NCBI RefSeq assembly: GCF_018919215.1
Contig: NZ_JAHLQK010000006.1
Span: 248,001 to 312,000, forward strand
DNA length: 64,000 nucleotides
DNA from: Alkaliphilus flagellatus
GTDB taxonomy: Bacteria > Bacillota > Clostridia > Peptostreptococcales > Natronincolaceae
Direction: 5' to 3'
Shown: positions 1 through 8,983 of the stretch, in pieces
How the letters are laid out: each line of letters opens with the position of its first letter
Position numbering within the stretch: position 1 is the stretch's first letter
Translations under genes and position numbers: made by a program
Notes under the pieces: model-generated
The model's input: the letters and a program-made list of their open reading frames with translations, nothing else
What the model was told of the DNA's origin: nothing
Database searches by the model: none

Positions 1-2525
1 TAAATGCACAGGCAGAGACACAACAAAGGAAATTAAATGCTTTGCGTGAAAGATATAGTAGTGTTAGTGCTCTAAATAATGATAGTCCTGCTGCTCTAAG
101 ACTTCAAGAGCAGATAGTTAATACTGAAGCTAGATTAGAAAGGCTTGTTAATACTAGTGATAGAACAGCTAACTCTATACATCAACTAGAGGATAGTATG
201 GCCAACACTAGTAATGCTACACAGAACGCTAATAGTGGAATTAGTAGTTTAAGGGATACAGTTAGTAATGCTAGTAATAGAGTTAGGCAGGCTACCAATA
301 ACACCAGAAGGCTTGGTAGGGAAATAAATACAACTGGTGAAAGAGCTAAACAATCTACTGGCAAAATAGCAGGCTTTGCAAAAATGATCGATAGTTCTTT
401 TAGGAGAATACTTAAAAGGATATTTATTTATAATTTGATATACAAAGCCATAAGAGGTTTGATTGGTTATATGGGTGGAGCACTCAAAACTAATAACCAA
501 TTCGCTGATTCCATACAAACAATAAAGACTAATTTAAGGGTAGCATTTCAACCTATATATGATTTTATTCTCCCTGCTATTAATGCTTTAATGAATGCAC
601 TGGCGACTGTATCAACATACATAGCTAGTTTTACATCTGCTTTATTTGGAAAGACCTATAAACAGTCCTATGATGCTGCTAAAGGAATTGAAACAGCAAA
701 AAAAGAAATGGATGGATACGGTAAGTCAGCTAAAAAGGCTAAAGGACAACTAGCAGGTTTTGACGAGGTAAATCAGTTAGATCTTAGTAAAGATGATGAA
801 GGTTCTGGTGGTACTAATGAGTTTGAGATGTCTATGCCGGATATATCTAGTGTAGATATGAGCGGCATAGAAGAATTGAAGCAGAATTTATCAGAATTAT
901 TCCAGCCTTTTAAAGATGCTTGGGACAATGAAGGAGCAAGGACTATTGAGAGTGCTAAAAATGCTTTTAATAGTGTAAAGGCTTTAATATTAGAGATAGG
1001 TAAGAGTTTTAAAGAGGTTTGGACTGGTGGAAGTGGTCAGCAGATATTAGAAATACTTCAAAGAATATTACAAAATATATTTGATCTAGTAGGTAGAATA
1101 GCAGAAAATTTTAGAATAGCCTGGTCAGAAAATGAAACAGGAACTAAAATTATTCAAGGAATTGCAGATATATTTAATATAATACTTGGAGTCATCGAAA
1201 GTATAGGTGAATCTTTAAATAAAGTTTGGGGCGAAATAGGGCAAGATGTAGCTAATACTTTCATGAGTATTATTGAAGCTACCATTGAGGTTTTAAAAAC
1301 ACTAGCTGAAGGATTAAAGGCTGTATGGGACAATGGTGGACAACATCTATTTGAGAGTTTAATTAAATTAGGTGCTAAGGTGTTTGAATTAGCAGGATAT
1401 ATTTATACTGAGTTTGTTGCACCTTTTGTTAGTTGGTTTATAGAACTTATATCTCCTGCAATTAGTAAGGTACTAGATGTAGTTGCTGATTTATTAGATA
1501 CATTTACTGAATTGATAGATTGGTTATTAAGTGATGGTAAACCTACATTAGATATAATTGTAACGGTTTTAGGAAGTATGGCAGCAGCTTTTGGAATAGT
1601 AAAAGGAGCGATTGCTGCAAAAGCAGCAGTAGTCACGGCTTATAATGCAGTTATGTTTATAGCTTCTAATGTCACAGGTATATTTGCTGGAGTTTTAGCA
1701 TTTTTAACATCACCTATAACATTAGCAGTTGCAGCTATCGGAACTTTAATAGCTATAGGAGTGCTTCTATATAAAAATTGGGACGAGATATCTGTATGGA
1801 TAAAAGACTTATGGGAAGGCATAAAAATTAAAGCTGAAGAAATATGGAGTAGTATAGCAATATTCTTCTCTGATACATGGAATGGTATTAAGACAACAAC
1901 TCAAAACATATGGACAAATATAAAGTCTTTCATTCTAAATAAATGGAGTGAGATAAGACAAGGAATTACAAATATGAAGAGTAATCTAATAGATGCTATT
2001 AAGTCACCTTTTAACATTGCTAAAGATTGGATAGATGATTTAATTAAAGATGCTTTTGATTGGGGAAAAAATTTAATTGGTAATATTGTAGATGGTATCA
2101 AATCTATGGGAGGTAAGGTTAAAGAGTCAGTATCAGGTGTAGCTAATACTATAGGTGATTTCTTAGGATTTCATTCTCCATCTAAAAAGGGTCCAGGAGC
2201 TGACGCTGATAGATGGATGCCAAACCTTATGAACATGTTAGCTGATGGTATAGAGGATAATGTATATAAAGTAAGTGGGGCTGTTGATGTTACAGCGAAT
2301 GCACTTAGAGGAATTGAGACTTCTAATAACTCAGATAGTATAGCTAGTGCTGTAGGTAGTGCGGTAATGGCTGCTATGCAATTTAATAACAGTCAGTCAT
2401 CACAAGGTCAAGATGGGGATATGGTAATACAGATTGATGGTACAACATTAGCTAGAATAGTTAAGCCTTATTTAGAAAAAGAGCAACAAAGAATAGGTGG
2501 TAGTGCTATTCTACAAACAACATAG
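1..2525 (+). CDS. Phage tail tape measure protein (5' end outside window)
   Basis: This protein sets tail length and lines the tail tube of a long-tailed phage. The frame is open from base 3 with no stop, so the gene begins upstream of the window; the TTG at 42 is only the first possible start visible here. At least 840 residues are present: a Ser/Thr/Asn-rich coiled-coil-like N-terminal part, several long hydrophobic stretches in the middle, repeated amphipathic helices with Trp, and the C-terminal block FHSPSKKGPGADADRWMP that is typical of tape measure proteins. It is followed after 14 bases by a tail gene. Family assignment is confident; the missing N-terminus cannot be judged. Confidence 0.9.
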   Translation, partial: NAQAETQQRKLNALRERYSSVSALNNDSPAALRLQEQIVNTEARLERLVNTSDRTANSIHQLEDSMANTSNATQNANSGISSLRDTVSNASNRVRQATNNTRRLGREINTTGERAKQSTGKIAGFAKMIDSSFRRILKRIFIYNLIYKAIRGLIGYMGGALKTNNQFADSIQTIKTNLRVAFQPIYDFILPAINALMNALATVSTYIASFTSALFGKTYKQSYDAAKGIETAKKEMDGYGKSAKKAKGQLAGFDEVNQLDLSKDDEGSGGTNEFEMSMPDISSVDMSGIEELKQNLSELFQPFKDAWDNEGARTIESAKNAFNSVKALILEIGKSFKEVWTGGSGQQILEILQRILQNIFDLVGRIAENFRIAWSENETGTKIIQGIADIFNIILGVIESIGESLNKVWGEIGQDVANTFMSIIEATIEVLKTLAEGLKAVWDNGGQHLFESLIKLGAKVFELAGYIYTEFVAPFVSWFIELISPAISKVLDVVADLLDTFTELIDWLLSDGKPTLDIIVTVLGSMAAAFGIVKGAIAAKAAVVTAYNAVMFIASNVTGIFAGVLAFLTSPITLAVAAIGTLIAIGVLLYKNWDEISVWIKDLWEGIKIKAEEIWSSIAIFFSDTWNGIKTTTQNIWTNIKSFILNKWSEIRQGITNMKSNLIDAIKSPFNIAKDWIDDLIKDAFDWGKNLIGNIVDGIKSMGGKVKESVSGVANTIGDFLGFHSPSKKGPGADADRWMPNLMNMLADGIEDNVYKVSGAVDVTANALRGIETSNNSDSIASAVGSAVMAAMQFNNSQSSQGQDGDMVIQIDGTTLARIVKPYLEKEQQRIGGSAILQTT

Positions 2526-2539
2526 AAAGGAGTGGGGCC

Positions 2540-2884
2540 ATGATTAAGATTAACGGAGTGGAACTACCCACTCCTTCTGATTACTCAGTTGGAATACAAG
2601 ATATATCAAAAGCTGAAAGAAATGCTAATGGAACTATGATTATAGAAAGAGTAGCAACTAAAAGAAAACTAGATTTATCCTGGAAGTATTTAGAGAAATC
2701 AGAACTAAGCAGGGTGTTAAATTTAGTATCACCGATATTTTTTCAAGTAGAGTACATAGATCCACAGGATAATAGAAGAAAAACAGGCACATTTTATGCA
2801 GGAGATAGAACAGCAGGAGCTTTGGATTTTATAGATGGGAATATACAATACAAGGATATTAAGTTTAATATGATAGAAAGGTAG
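2540..2884 (+). CDS. Small phage tail protein (DUF6711-like)
   Basis: A protein of 114 residues that starts MIKINGVELPTPSDYSVG. That opening and the length fit the DUF6711 family found just after tape measure genes in Firmicutes prophages, probably a distal-tail or tail-tip component. It has an AAAGGAGTGG SD before the ATG. It lies 14 bases after the tape measure gene and 7 bases before the next tail gene, so all are read together. There is no signal peptide or membrane segment. The exact structural role is inferred from position. Confidence 0.7.
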   Translation: MIKINGVELPTPSDYSVGIQDISKAERNANGTMIIERVATKRKLDLSWKYLEKSELSRVLNLVSPIFFQVEYIDPQDNRRKTGTFYAGDRTAGALDFIDGNIQYKDIKFNMIER

Positions 2885-2891
2885 GTGTAGC

Positions 2892-4448
2892 ATGATACAA
2901 GTAAGTGACAAATTTAAAACAGCTATATATGCACCTACTAGAAAAACTACAGCTAAAGTTACTTTTGAAATATTAGATGTTGGAGCTTTTGAAAACAATA
3001 CTAAGACAGTAATAAGTCAAGCGGAGATAAGTAGATTGGATCAACTTACTAATAAAGTTAGGGGAATGACTTCTAAGTATGCTACTTATGAAAGAAATTA
3101 TTTTAGATTAGATGGTTCTTTCGTTATTCCTCCTAAAACAACTGATGCAGGATTTGAGGTTGGTTGGTGGAGTGGAGATATATGTGATAGTGAAGGAGCC
3201 TTTAATCCATACCAAGTTATAGAAATCCTACTTGATGAAGAAAGCTCTAGTATAGGATTAACTATTTCTTTTGATATATTAGCGAATGAATATGCTACTG
3301 ATTTTGATATTGCAGTTTATAAAGCAGATAATACCTTATTACATAGCCAATCTGTAATAGGAAATATAGAACCTGTATATGCTCTTACAAAACCATTAGA
3401 TGATTACAAGAAGGTAATTGTAACTATTAAAAAATGGGGTAAAGGTTATCATAGAGCTAGAATAACAGAAATAGACTTTGGAGTCATAAGGGAGTACTCG
3501 GATAATAGTTTAATAAAACTAAATCTTTTAGAAGAAATAAACACTACTAGTGAAACACTTCCTGCAAGTGAATTGAAGTTTACAGTAGACAATAGCAATA
3601 AAGAGTTTAATATACTAAATCCGGAAGGCTTTTATAGATTCCTACAACAACGACAAGAGGCAGCCTTAGAATTAGGTGTTGAAATATCTCCAGATACATT
3701 CGAGTATGTTAAGATGGGAAATTTTTATTTAAGTGAATGGCAGAGTGATGAGGGAGCATTAACAACTACTTTTACAGCTAAAAATATAATAGATCTCTTA
3801 GATAATTATGATATGGAAAACTTGGTAGCTAAGAATACTAATTTATATGACTTAGCAGTTGAATTGTTTACTGTAGCTAAGATCACCAGATATGAAATTG
3901 ATATAGCATTGAAAGGCATTACTACACAAGCCATATATAAGAAAGTGACATGTAGACAGTTATTACAGTGTATTTGTATAGCAGGAATGGCAGTAGCTTT
4001 TACAGATAGAGAGGGTAGGCTAATAGTAAAACAACTGACAAATAACACTCCTATAGATAATATAACCTTTGACAACATATATAAGGAACCACAGATAAAA
4101 TTAGATAAGTTAGTATCTAGTGTAGAAGTTTCGATTTACGATAAGGGAGAGGTAACAAATATATATAAAGCGAATGGTACTATTACAGGCGGAGCAACTC
4201 TAAAAGTGGAAAACACTCTTATAAACAATATAGCTATAGCTCAATCGGTCGCAGAGTGGATATTATCAGAGTCTAATCTAAGGGCCTTATATGATGTAAA
4301 CTGGCGACAAAATCCTGCCTTAGATTTGGGAGACATTATTACTTTAGAAGATAGTTACGGAGCTAATAAACCTTCCAGGATAATCAAACAAGAATTTGAG
4401 TATCAAGGGTATCTTTCAGGAAAAATAACAACTAAAGGAGGGGTTTAA
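2892..4448 (+). CDS. Phage tail/baseplate protein
   Basis: A 518-residue soluble protein in the slot normally taken by the baseplate or tail-associated receptor-complex protein. The first 200 residues look beta-rich and could be a carbohydrate-binding-like module; the middle and C-terminal parts (about 210-518) resemble phage tail proteins with phrases such as LPASELKFTVDNSN and a C-terminal GDIITLEDSYG. No catalytic motif is clear to me. The SD GTAGGTGT precedes the ATG. It lies 7 bases from the upstream gene and 1 base from the next. Tail role is from context; the precise name is uncertain. Confidence 0.65.
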   Translation: MIQVSDKFKTAIYAPTRKTTAKVTFEILDVGAFENNTKTVISQAEISRLDQLTNKVRGMTSKYATYERNYFRLDGSFVIPPKTTDAGFEVGWWSGDICDSEGAFNPYQVIEILLDEESSSIGLTISFDILANEYATDFDIAVYKADNTLLHSQSVIGNIEPVYALTKPLDDYKKVIVTIKKWGKGYHRARITEIDFGVIREYSDNSLIKLNLLEEINTTSETLPASELKFTVDNSNKEFNILNPEGFYRFLQQRQEAALELGVEISPDTFEYVKMGNFYLSEWQSDEGALTTTFTAKNIIDLLDNYDMENLVAKNTNLYDLAVELFTVAKITRYEIDIALKGITTQAIYKKVTCRQLLQCICIAGMAVAFTDREGRLIVKQLTNNTPIDNITFDNIYKEPQIKLDKLVSSVEVSIYDKGEVTNIYKANGTITGGATLKVENTLINNIAIAQSVAEWILSESNLRALYDVNWRQNPALDLGDIITLEDSYGANKPSRIIKQEFEYQGYLSGKITTKGGV

Positions 4449-4449
4449 T

Positions 4450-4857
4450 ATGCCTTGGTTAAATCCTAAGATTGATTGGAATGGAGACACTGATTATTAC
4501 AACTTTGAAGATATGAACAGAGTTGAAAACAATACAGGAGTAATAAAAGAATTAATAGAGTTTCTACAAGGTAATTTTAGTTTAGAAAAATTAATAACTG
4601 ATAGAAATATACTAAGTATAGATTTTGCAGATGATTTGAATAGAATTGAAACAAATATAGAAAAATTAAAGGATAATTTCTATAAGCCTTTAAATTGGGA
4701 GCCTGTTAAAACTAACTGGAAAGCAGGAGATCCTTTTAGCTATATAGATGCAAATAGACTAGAGAAAAATTTAAAACTACTTTATGACTTAGCTAAATGT
4801 ACTACAGATAATTTAAAATACTGTGGTACTTTTTCATGTGGAGAAGAGGTGATTTAA
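4450..4857 (+). CDS. Phage tail accessory protein with three NR-E-N repeats
   Basis: A 135-residue acidic, helical protein. It contains three copies of a short motif of the form D-x-N-R-(V/I/L)-E-x-N: about residues 24-31, 58-65 and 99-106. A weaker relative of the motif is in the next protein (NMNKIEQG). The stop TAA shares its last A with the ATG of the following fibre gene, so the two are translationally coupled. Likely a structural linker at the baseplate-fibre junction; that is inference from the repeats and the position. Confidence 0.55.
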   Translation: MPWLNPKIDWNGDTDYYNFEDMNRVENNTGVIKELIEFLQGNFSLEKLITDRNILSIDFADDLNRIETNIEKLKDNFYKPLNWEPVKTNWKAGDPFSYIDANRLEKNLKLLYDLAKCTTDNLKYCGTFSCGEEVI

Positions 4858-5726
4858 TGGCATACAATAAAACAATTTGGACAAATAGAGTTACCGAAAA
4901 AATACGTACATTTTTCAAACAGGATAATCCAGATGGTACTATCTCATTAACTCCAGATTACGGAGAAATAATTGAAGAGGGAACTCCTGTAACCGCAGCT
5001 AATATGAACAAAATAGAGCAAGGCATAGCAGATGCATTTACGGAGATAGGAAAAAAGGTAGATAAAGTCAATGCAGTAACAAGTGTTGCTGGAAAAACAG
5101 GGGCTGTTACTCTTGTTAAAGGAGATGTAGGTTTAGGCAGTGTCGAAAACTATAGTATATCAACAACAACAGAGGCACAGGCAGGAACAAGTAACGTAAA
5201 GTATATGACTCCCTTAAGAGTTAAAGAAGCAATAGCTACACTACCGGGTAAGCCTATTTTTGATTTTGACTTTAATTCTCGTTTTTCTAGACCTACACCA
5301 GAAGGTACTAATAGCACATCTATTTCTAATCTAGGTTCTCAAGAAATAACTGCTCAAGCTGTTGAATATACGTATAACATTAAGAGTGGTTATGCCATTA
5401 CCAGCATACAAAATGGGAGAGCGTATTCTTTGAAGGTTACTAAATTTGCTATTGGATTTAATTTTCCGAGCAGTGGTACAAATGTTGCGGAAGGTAGATA
5501 TGGTGTAAAGGTTGGTAATAAGGCAGAACAACTTTCACCTATAAGGACATTCACGTATACTTCTGGTAACCAAACTATGGAATTTCCAGACACTATGACT
5601 ATACCTATCACAACATTAGGTGAGAGAATTACTATAACTATATATGGTAGAAAAGTTAGTGGTGGTGGCATGGGCACATATATTGATGTTGATGTCCATT
5701 ATGTTATATCAGTTTACCAATTATAA
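4857..5726 (+). CDS. Phage tail fibre / receptor-binding protein
   Basis: A 289-residue protein. A central segment (about residues 70-115) carries the tail-fibre pattern VTSVAGKTGAVTL, DVGLGSVEN and a downstream MTPLRVKEAI, which is common at the shaft of phage fibres. The C-terminal 150 residues are Thr/Ser/Gly/Asn-rich and beta-like, as expected for a binding tip. I chose the ATG at 4857, which overlaps the preceding stop as TAATG and has GAGGTGAT as SD, over an in-frame start 21 bases upstream. Host-binding role is inferred. Confidence 0.7.
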   Translation: MAYNKTIWTNRVTEKIRTFFKQDNPDGTISLTPDYGEIIEEGTPVTAANMNKIEQGIADAFTEIGKKVDKVNAVTSVAGKTGAVTLVKGDVGLGSVENYSISTTTEAQAGTSNVKYMTPLRVKEAIATLPGKPIFDFDFNSRFSRPTPEGTNSTSISNLGSQEITAQAVEYTYNIKSGYAITSIQNGRAYSLKVTKFAIGFNFPSSGTNVAEGRYGVKVGNKAEQLSPIRTFTYTSGNQTMEFPDTMTIPITTLGERITITIYGRKVSGGGMGTYIDVDVHYVISVYQL

Positions 5727-5739
5727 TGGAGGTGATAAT

Positions 5740-6066
5740 ATGAAAGCATTGATTTACAATAATGATACCTTAGTTTCAATTTGTGAGGATGATATCGAAT
5801 TTGAAACTGATTGGATAAAAGACCTATACGGAGATGGTGAGTTATCAACACAGCATATAGACATGACAGTAGACCAATTTAAGAAACACCCACATAGTAT
5901 TGTTGATGGTCAAGTTGTTGTTGATGTTGATACTATAATAGATATTCCAGAGTCAGCTATTCCAAAACCTACACCAGAAGAATTAAAAATTAAAGAATTA
6001 GAAACACAATTAGCAGGCTTACAATCTGCAATGGCTGAATTAACAATGATGATGACAACACCCTAG
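5740..6066 (+). CDS. Small phage protein with C-terminal coiled coil
   Basis: A 108-residue acidic protein starting MKALIYNNDTLVSI. A beta-like N-terminal half is followed by a Pro-rich hinge (IPKPTPEELK) and a heptad-like helix LKIKELETQLAGLQSAMAEL. Many prophages place such a protein between fibre genes and the lysis cassette. The start at 5740 has GGAGGTGATA as SD; a longer in-frame reading begins inside the upstream gene and is less likely. No enzymatic motif is seen. Confidence 0.6.
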   Translation: MKALIYNNDTLVSICEDDIEFETDWIKDLYGDGELSTQHIDMTVDQFKKHPHSIVDGQVVVDVDTIIDIPESAIPKPTPEELKIKELETQLAGLQSAMAELTMMMTTP

Positions 6067-6125
6067 GAGGTGTTATTTTTATGCTTAAAAAAGTACTGAA
6101 TAAAATTAAAAGGAGAGTGTTAAGT

Positions 6126-6293
6126 ATGTTTAAATTAACAAAAGAAAGTGGAATAGTAAAAAATGTATGGGTGCCTTTGATTTTGAATGGGACATATACG
6201 TTTGAACAATGTCCTAATCTATTCAATTTAAGGGAAGTAGTTGAGGAAGTGTTAATTGAAGTAGGATTTATAATAAAAGAACCTACTGCATAA
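6126..6293 (+). CDS. Very small phage late protein (CD1375/XkdX-like)
   Basis: A 55-residue protein. The segment VKNVWVPLILNGTYTFEQCP, then a run ending REVVEEVL, resembles the tiny CD1375-type proteins (a short beta strand, then pro-leu-x-leu, then an amphipathic helix) found after tail fibre genes. The ATG at 6126 has AAAGGAGAG as SD. An alternative ATG at 6081 (70 residues) has AGGAGGTG, but that SD lies in a small hairpin AACACC/GGTGTT (6060-6075). Function unknown; the choice of start is open. Confidence 0.5.
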   Translation: MFKLTKESGIVKNVWVPLILNGTYTFEQCPNLFNLREVVEEVLIEVGFIIKEPTA

Positions 6294-6399
6294 TTGGAAC
6301 ATTCTCCGATATAAAAATAAGTTAATTTAGCACCTAATAAGGGCGTGTTTTTATACCCATCTTTCCTCTATTGTGGTAAAATCTAGTAGAGGTGATTAT

Positions 6400-7308
6400 A
6401 TGATAGATAGCAAAACATGTATAATTTGCAGAAAAATCAAAAGCAAGCAAGATTTTAATATAGAACATATTATTCCTGAGTCTATTGGCAATAAGAAATT
6501 AATTATCCATTCAGTATGCAAAGATTGTAATAGTAGATTAGGAAAAAAAGTAGATTACGAAATAACCAATAATATAGTATCTGAGTTAGCAAGATTTTCT
6601 CACAAGATTAAAGGGAAATCAGGGAAGATTCCTAATCCTTTTAGAAAAGGCATTACAGCGAATGGAAGAATTGTATATTGTGATGAGGATATAAAACCTA
6701 GATTTGAACCAGAAGTTAAATTTAATGAAGAGACTGGCATGTGTAATATATCTGCAGGTTCATTAGAGGAAGCAATTAACATTGCAAATAAAAAACTTAA
6801 AAGGCTTGGAAAACCTATCTTGACTGAATCTCAGATTGATAACTTGCGTGACACAGTAAATATAAAAAAAGAGCAACCTGAAATAAAAATAACTACATCA
6901 GTAGATTTTTATAAAATACAAATGGCATTTATTAAGATTGCTTATGAATTCATGCACTATATTATTGGAGACAAGTACTTAGAAGATTCACACGGAAAAA
7001 GATTATCTAAGATATTATATGATTATATATATAATGATAAAAAGGCTAATCTTGATGGAATATTAGGTCAATTGCCAATAAAAGAATGTAAAAGAATAAT
7101 AAATAATTTTAAATTCTTAGGTAAAGAAATTTTCAATAATGAGAATATACATTATGTTCAACTCTTAAAAAATAAAGATATTAGTATAGTGAATATAATA
7201 ATATTCTCATCATTTAATTATTCGGTTGTAGTAAGTAATGGAAACTATGAATTTGTTAGTAATATGTATTTGATAAACCCTATAAGTGGAGAATATATTA
7301 AAGGTTAA
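6400..7308 (+). CDS. HNH endonuclease-like protein inserted in the prophage late region
   Basis: A 302-residue protein. Residues about 7-55 form an HNH zinc-type nuclease module: CIICRKIKS, then EHIIPESIGNK, then VCKDCNSRLGKK. The remaining 240 residues have no motif I recognise; they are basic and helical, with a segment MAFIKIAYEFMHYIIGDKY. The ATG at 6400 has GAGGTGATT as SD. The gene is isolated: about 100 bases before it, and a strong terminator after it, in contrast to the tightly packed tail genes. This fits an accessory (moron) gene, perhaps homing, packaging or phage exclusion. Specific role unknown. Confidence 0.7.
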   Translation: MIDSKTCIICRKIKSKQDFNIEHIIPESIGNKKLIIHSVCKDCNSRLGKKVDYEITNNIVSELARFSHKIKGKSGKIPNPFRKGITANGRIVYCDEDIKPRFEPEVKFNEETGMCNISAGSLEEAINIANKKLKRLGKPILTESQIDNLRDTVNIKKEQPEIKITTSVDFYKIQMAFIKIAYEFMHYIIGDKYLEDSHGKRLSKILYDYIYNDKKANLDGILGQLPIKECKRIINNFKFLGKEIFNNENIHYVQLLKNKDISIVNIIIFSSFNYSVVVSNGNYEFVSNMYLINPISGEYIKG

Positions 7309-7336
7309 AAAGAACTTGGTTATCCAGGTTCTTTTT
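7309..7336 (+). terminator. Rho-independent terminator after HNH gene
   Basis: Stem AAGAACTTGG / CCAGGTTCTT with a TTAT loop (one G-T pair), followed by TTTATTTTT. It separates the HNH gene from the lysis cassette. Confidence 0.85.
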
Positions 7337-7359
7337 ATTTTTAGAAAGCAGGTGAAGTT

Positions 7360-8091
7360 ATGAAGAAATATATAGTGGTTCTTGACCCAGGTCATGGCGG
7401 TACTGATCCAGGAGCAGTAGGACCTACTGGACTAAAAGAAAAAGATGTAGCATGGCGAATAGCATGTATGGTAGCAGATATCCTTATGAGATATGGCATA
7501 GAGATTATATTTACACGTGTAGGAGATGAAAGAGTCAGTTTAGATAAAAGAGTTCAGATAGCGAACAAATCTAAAGCTGATTTTTTTGTATCTATCCATA
7601 TAAATAGTGCAGGTAATCCTTTGGCTACAGGAACAGAAACATATGCTTATAAGCAAGGTGTAGAAGGAGATAGGCTAGCTCATTCTATACAAAGTAATCT
7701 AGTACAGGCAATAGGATTATCAGATCGTGGAGTTAAATATAACAGTCTACATGTGACTAGACAAACTATTATGCCAGCTTGCCTAGTAGAAGTAGCTTTT
7801 ATTAATAATCCAGTAGAGGAACAACTACTTAAAAATGATGAATTTTTAGAGAAGGCAGCTGTAGGAATTGCAAAAGGAATATTAGAACATGTAGGTATTG
7901 ACTACATACCGAAGGAGGATAAACCTATGGAGACACCACAATGGAAAAAGGAAGGAATAGAATATCTAGCACAAAATAAATTAATGAGTGATCCGGAAGG
8001 GTGGCTAAAAAAAATAGAGGAACCTATGTCAGTATGGGCAGTAACAACTTTATTTATGAATATACATAAGGATTTGAAAGGAGATAAATAA
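7360..8091 (+). CDS. N-acetylmuramoyl-L-alanine amidase, phage endolysin
   Basis: Cleaves the amide bond between MurNAc and L-alanine in peptidoglycan to release phage. The 243-residue protein has an Amidase_3 domain (about 1-180): zinc ligands are expected in DPGHGGTDPG (His12), the Glu of the next helix, and the His of SIHINSA, with the catalytic Glu in VEVAFINN. A C-terminal 50 residues (WKKEGIEYLAQNKLMSD) looks like a small wall-binding or peptidoglycan-associated segment. No signal peptide, so release depends on the holin, whose ATG overlaps the stop by one base. Confidence 0.9.
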   Translation: MKKYIVVLDPGHGGTDPGAVGPTGLKEKDVAWRIACMVADILMRYGIEIIFTRVGDERVSLDKRVQIANKSKADFFVSIHINSAGNPLATGTETYAYKQGVEGDRLAHSIQSNLVQAIGLSDRGVKYNSLHVTRQTIMPACLVEVAFINNPVEEQLLKNDEFLEKAAVGIAKGILEHVGIDYIPKEDKPMETPQWKKEGIEYLAQNKLMSDPEGWLKKIEEPMSVWAVTTLFMNIHKDLKGDK

Positions 8092-8504
8092 TGAACTATA
8101 AAACAGTTTGGAATAGTTTAGTTGCTTTTTTAGGTACATGGACGACATATCTTCTTGGAGGGTGGGATAGCACATTGAAAATACTAGCTATTTTAATGGC
8201 AGTAGATTACATAACAGGATTAATGAAAGGTTTCAAAAATAAGAACCTAGCAAGTGATATAGGCTTTAATGGACTCATGAAAAAAGGCGCCATATTCTTA
8301 GTAATTATTTTAGCCCATCAAATAGATTTAACCCTAGCTGTAGAAAATCCTATCTTTAGAACTATGGCGGTTTTATTCTATACAGCAAATGAAGGTATAA
8401 GTGTAACGGAAAATATAGCATTACTAGGTGTACCTTTACCTCCTGGTATATTAGATGCATTAAAGAAACTAAAGGATAATACAGAGAATAAAATGTTAGG
8501 GTAG
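8091..8504 (+). CDS. Phage holin (phage_holin_4 / TcdE-like family)
   Basis: Forms membrane lesions that let the endolysin reach the wall. The 137-residue protein has hydrophobic segments near residues 12-50 and 70-95, and the family hallmarks MAVDYITGLMKG and FYTANEGISVTENIALLG. The C-terminus is charged (LKKLKDNTENK). It overlaps the amidase gene by one base, giving a classic lysis cassette. Its stop codon lies inside the stem of the following terminator. Confidence 0.9.
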   Translation: MNYKTVWNSLVAFLGTWTTYLLGGWDSTLKILAILMAVDYITGLMKGFKNKNLASDIGFNGLMKKGAIFLVIILAHQIDLTLAVENPIFRTMAVLFYTANEGISVTENIALLGVPLPPGILDALKKLKDNTENKMLG

Positions 8505-8526
8505 AGCTTAGGCTCTACTCTTTTTT
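8501..8526 (+). terminator. Terminator, first member of the recurring GGGTAGAGC family
   Basis: Stem GTAGAGC / GCTCTAC with a TTAG loop, then CTTTTTT. The same stem-loop recurs at eight other places in this window. Confidence 0.85.
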
Positions 8527-8545
8527 GTTTTTACTCAGATATATC

Positions 8546-8572
8546 ACAATATATGGGTCATTTCATAATATA
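8546..8572 (+). promoter_or_regulatory. Sigma-K-like promoter, cassette 1
   Basis: AC at 8546-8547, a 16-base spacer, then CATAATATA at 8564-8572. This matches the sigma-K pattern AC-N16/17-CATANNNTA used late in the mother cell. The flanking 45 bases are nearly repeated at 8881 and 49785. Confidence 0.6.
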
Positions 8573-8651
8573 TATTACAGCTACTAACAATTTTAAAATA
8601 GAAAGGCTGCATGTATAGTAGCAATTAAGATTGAAAAAGGTGGTGTAATAC

Positions 8652-8807
8652 ATGAGTGAAAACGTTGAAAATAAAGGTTTATTTGGAGGCTGTGGTTGTG
8701 GTGGTTTTTTCGGAGGTGGTTTAATTTCCTTCATCTTTATAATTATTATATTATGTTTTGTATTTGGACTATTTGGACGTGAACGTAGATGCGGATGTGG
8801 GTGTTAG
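8652..8807 (+). CDS. Small Gly/Cys-rich hydrophobic protein (YjcZ-like), cassette 1
   Basis: A 51-residue protein beginning MSENVENKGLFGGCGCGG, followed by one membrane-length hydrophobic segment (LISFIFIIIILCFVFGLF) and a basic Cys-rich tail RERRCGCGC. The composition resembles the small YjcZ-type sporulation proteins. The SD AAGGTGGTG precedes the ATG. It is a single-gene unit with a sigma-K-like promoter and a family terminator, so expression in the late mother cell, and a place in the spore coat or membrane, is likely but inferred. Past the stop, the old frame continues FCNCKR as in its sister copies. Confidence 0.7.
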   Translation: MSENVENKGLFGGCGCGGFFGGGLISFIFIIIILCFVFGLFGRERRCGCGC

Positions 8808-8841
8808 TTCTGTAATTGTAAAAGACAAAGGAAAGGTGATT

Positions 8842-8870
8842 AGGGTAGAGCATAAGCTTTACCCTTTTTT
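8842..8870 (+). terminator. Terminator of the recurring family, after cassette 1
   Basis: Stem AGGGTAGAGC / GCTTTACCCT (one G-T pair) with an ATAA loop, followed by TTTTT. Confidence 0.8.
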
Positions 8871-8888
8871 ATTTTGTATAGATATATC

Positions 8889-8915
8889 ACAATATATAGG
8901 TTGTTTCATAATATA
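8889..8915 (+). promoter_or_regulatory. Sigma-K-like promoter, cassette 2
   Basis: AC at 8889-8890, 16-base spacer, CATAATATA at 8907-8915. It now drives only a decayed gene. Confidence 0.55.
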
Positions 8916-8983
8916 TATTGCAACTAAGGATGAAGCCAATTTTATATTACACCTCACTCAGTTTCAAAAAGGTAGTGAAATAT

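Noticed and set aside
1-8504. A contractile tailocin (diffocin-like) island instead of a prophage
   Set aside because: No sheath, baseplate-wedge or LysM genes are in view; the long tape measure and the order suggest a siphovirus tail. Upstream genes outside the window would be needed to be sure.
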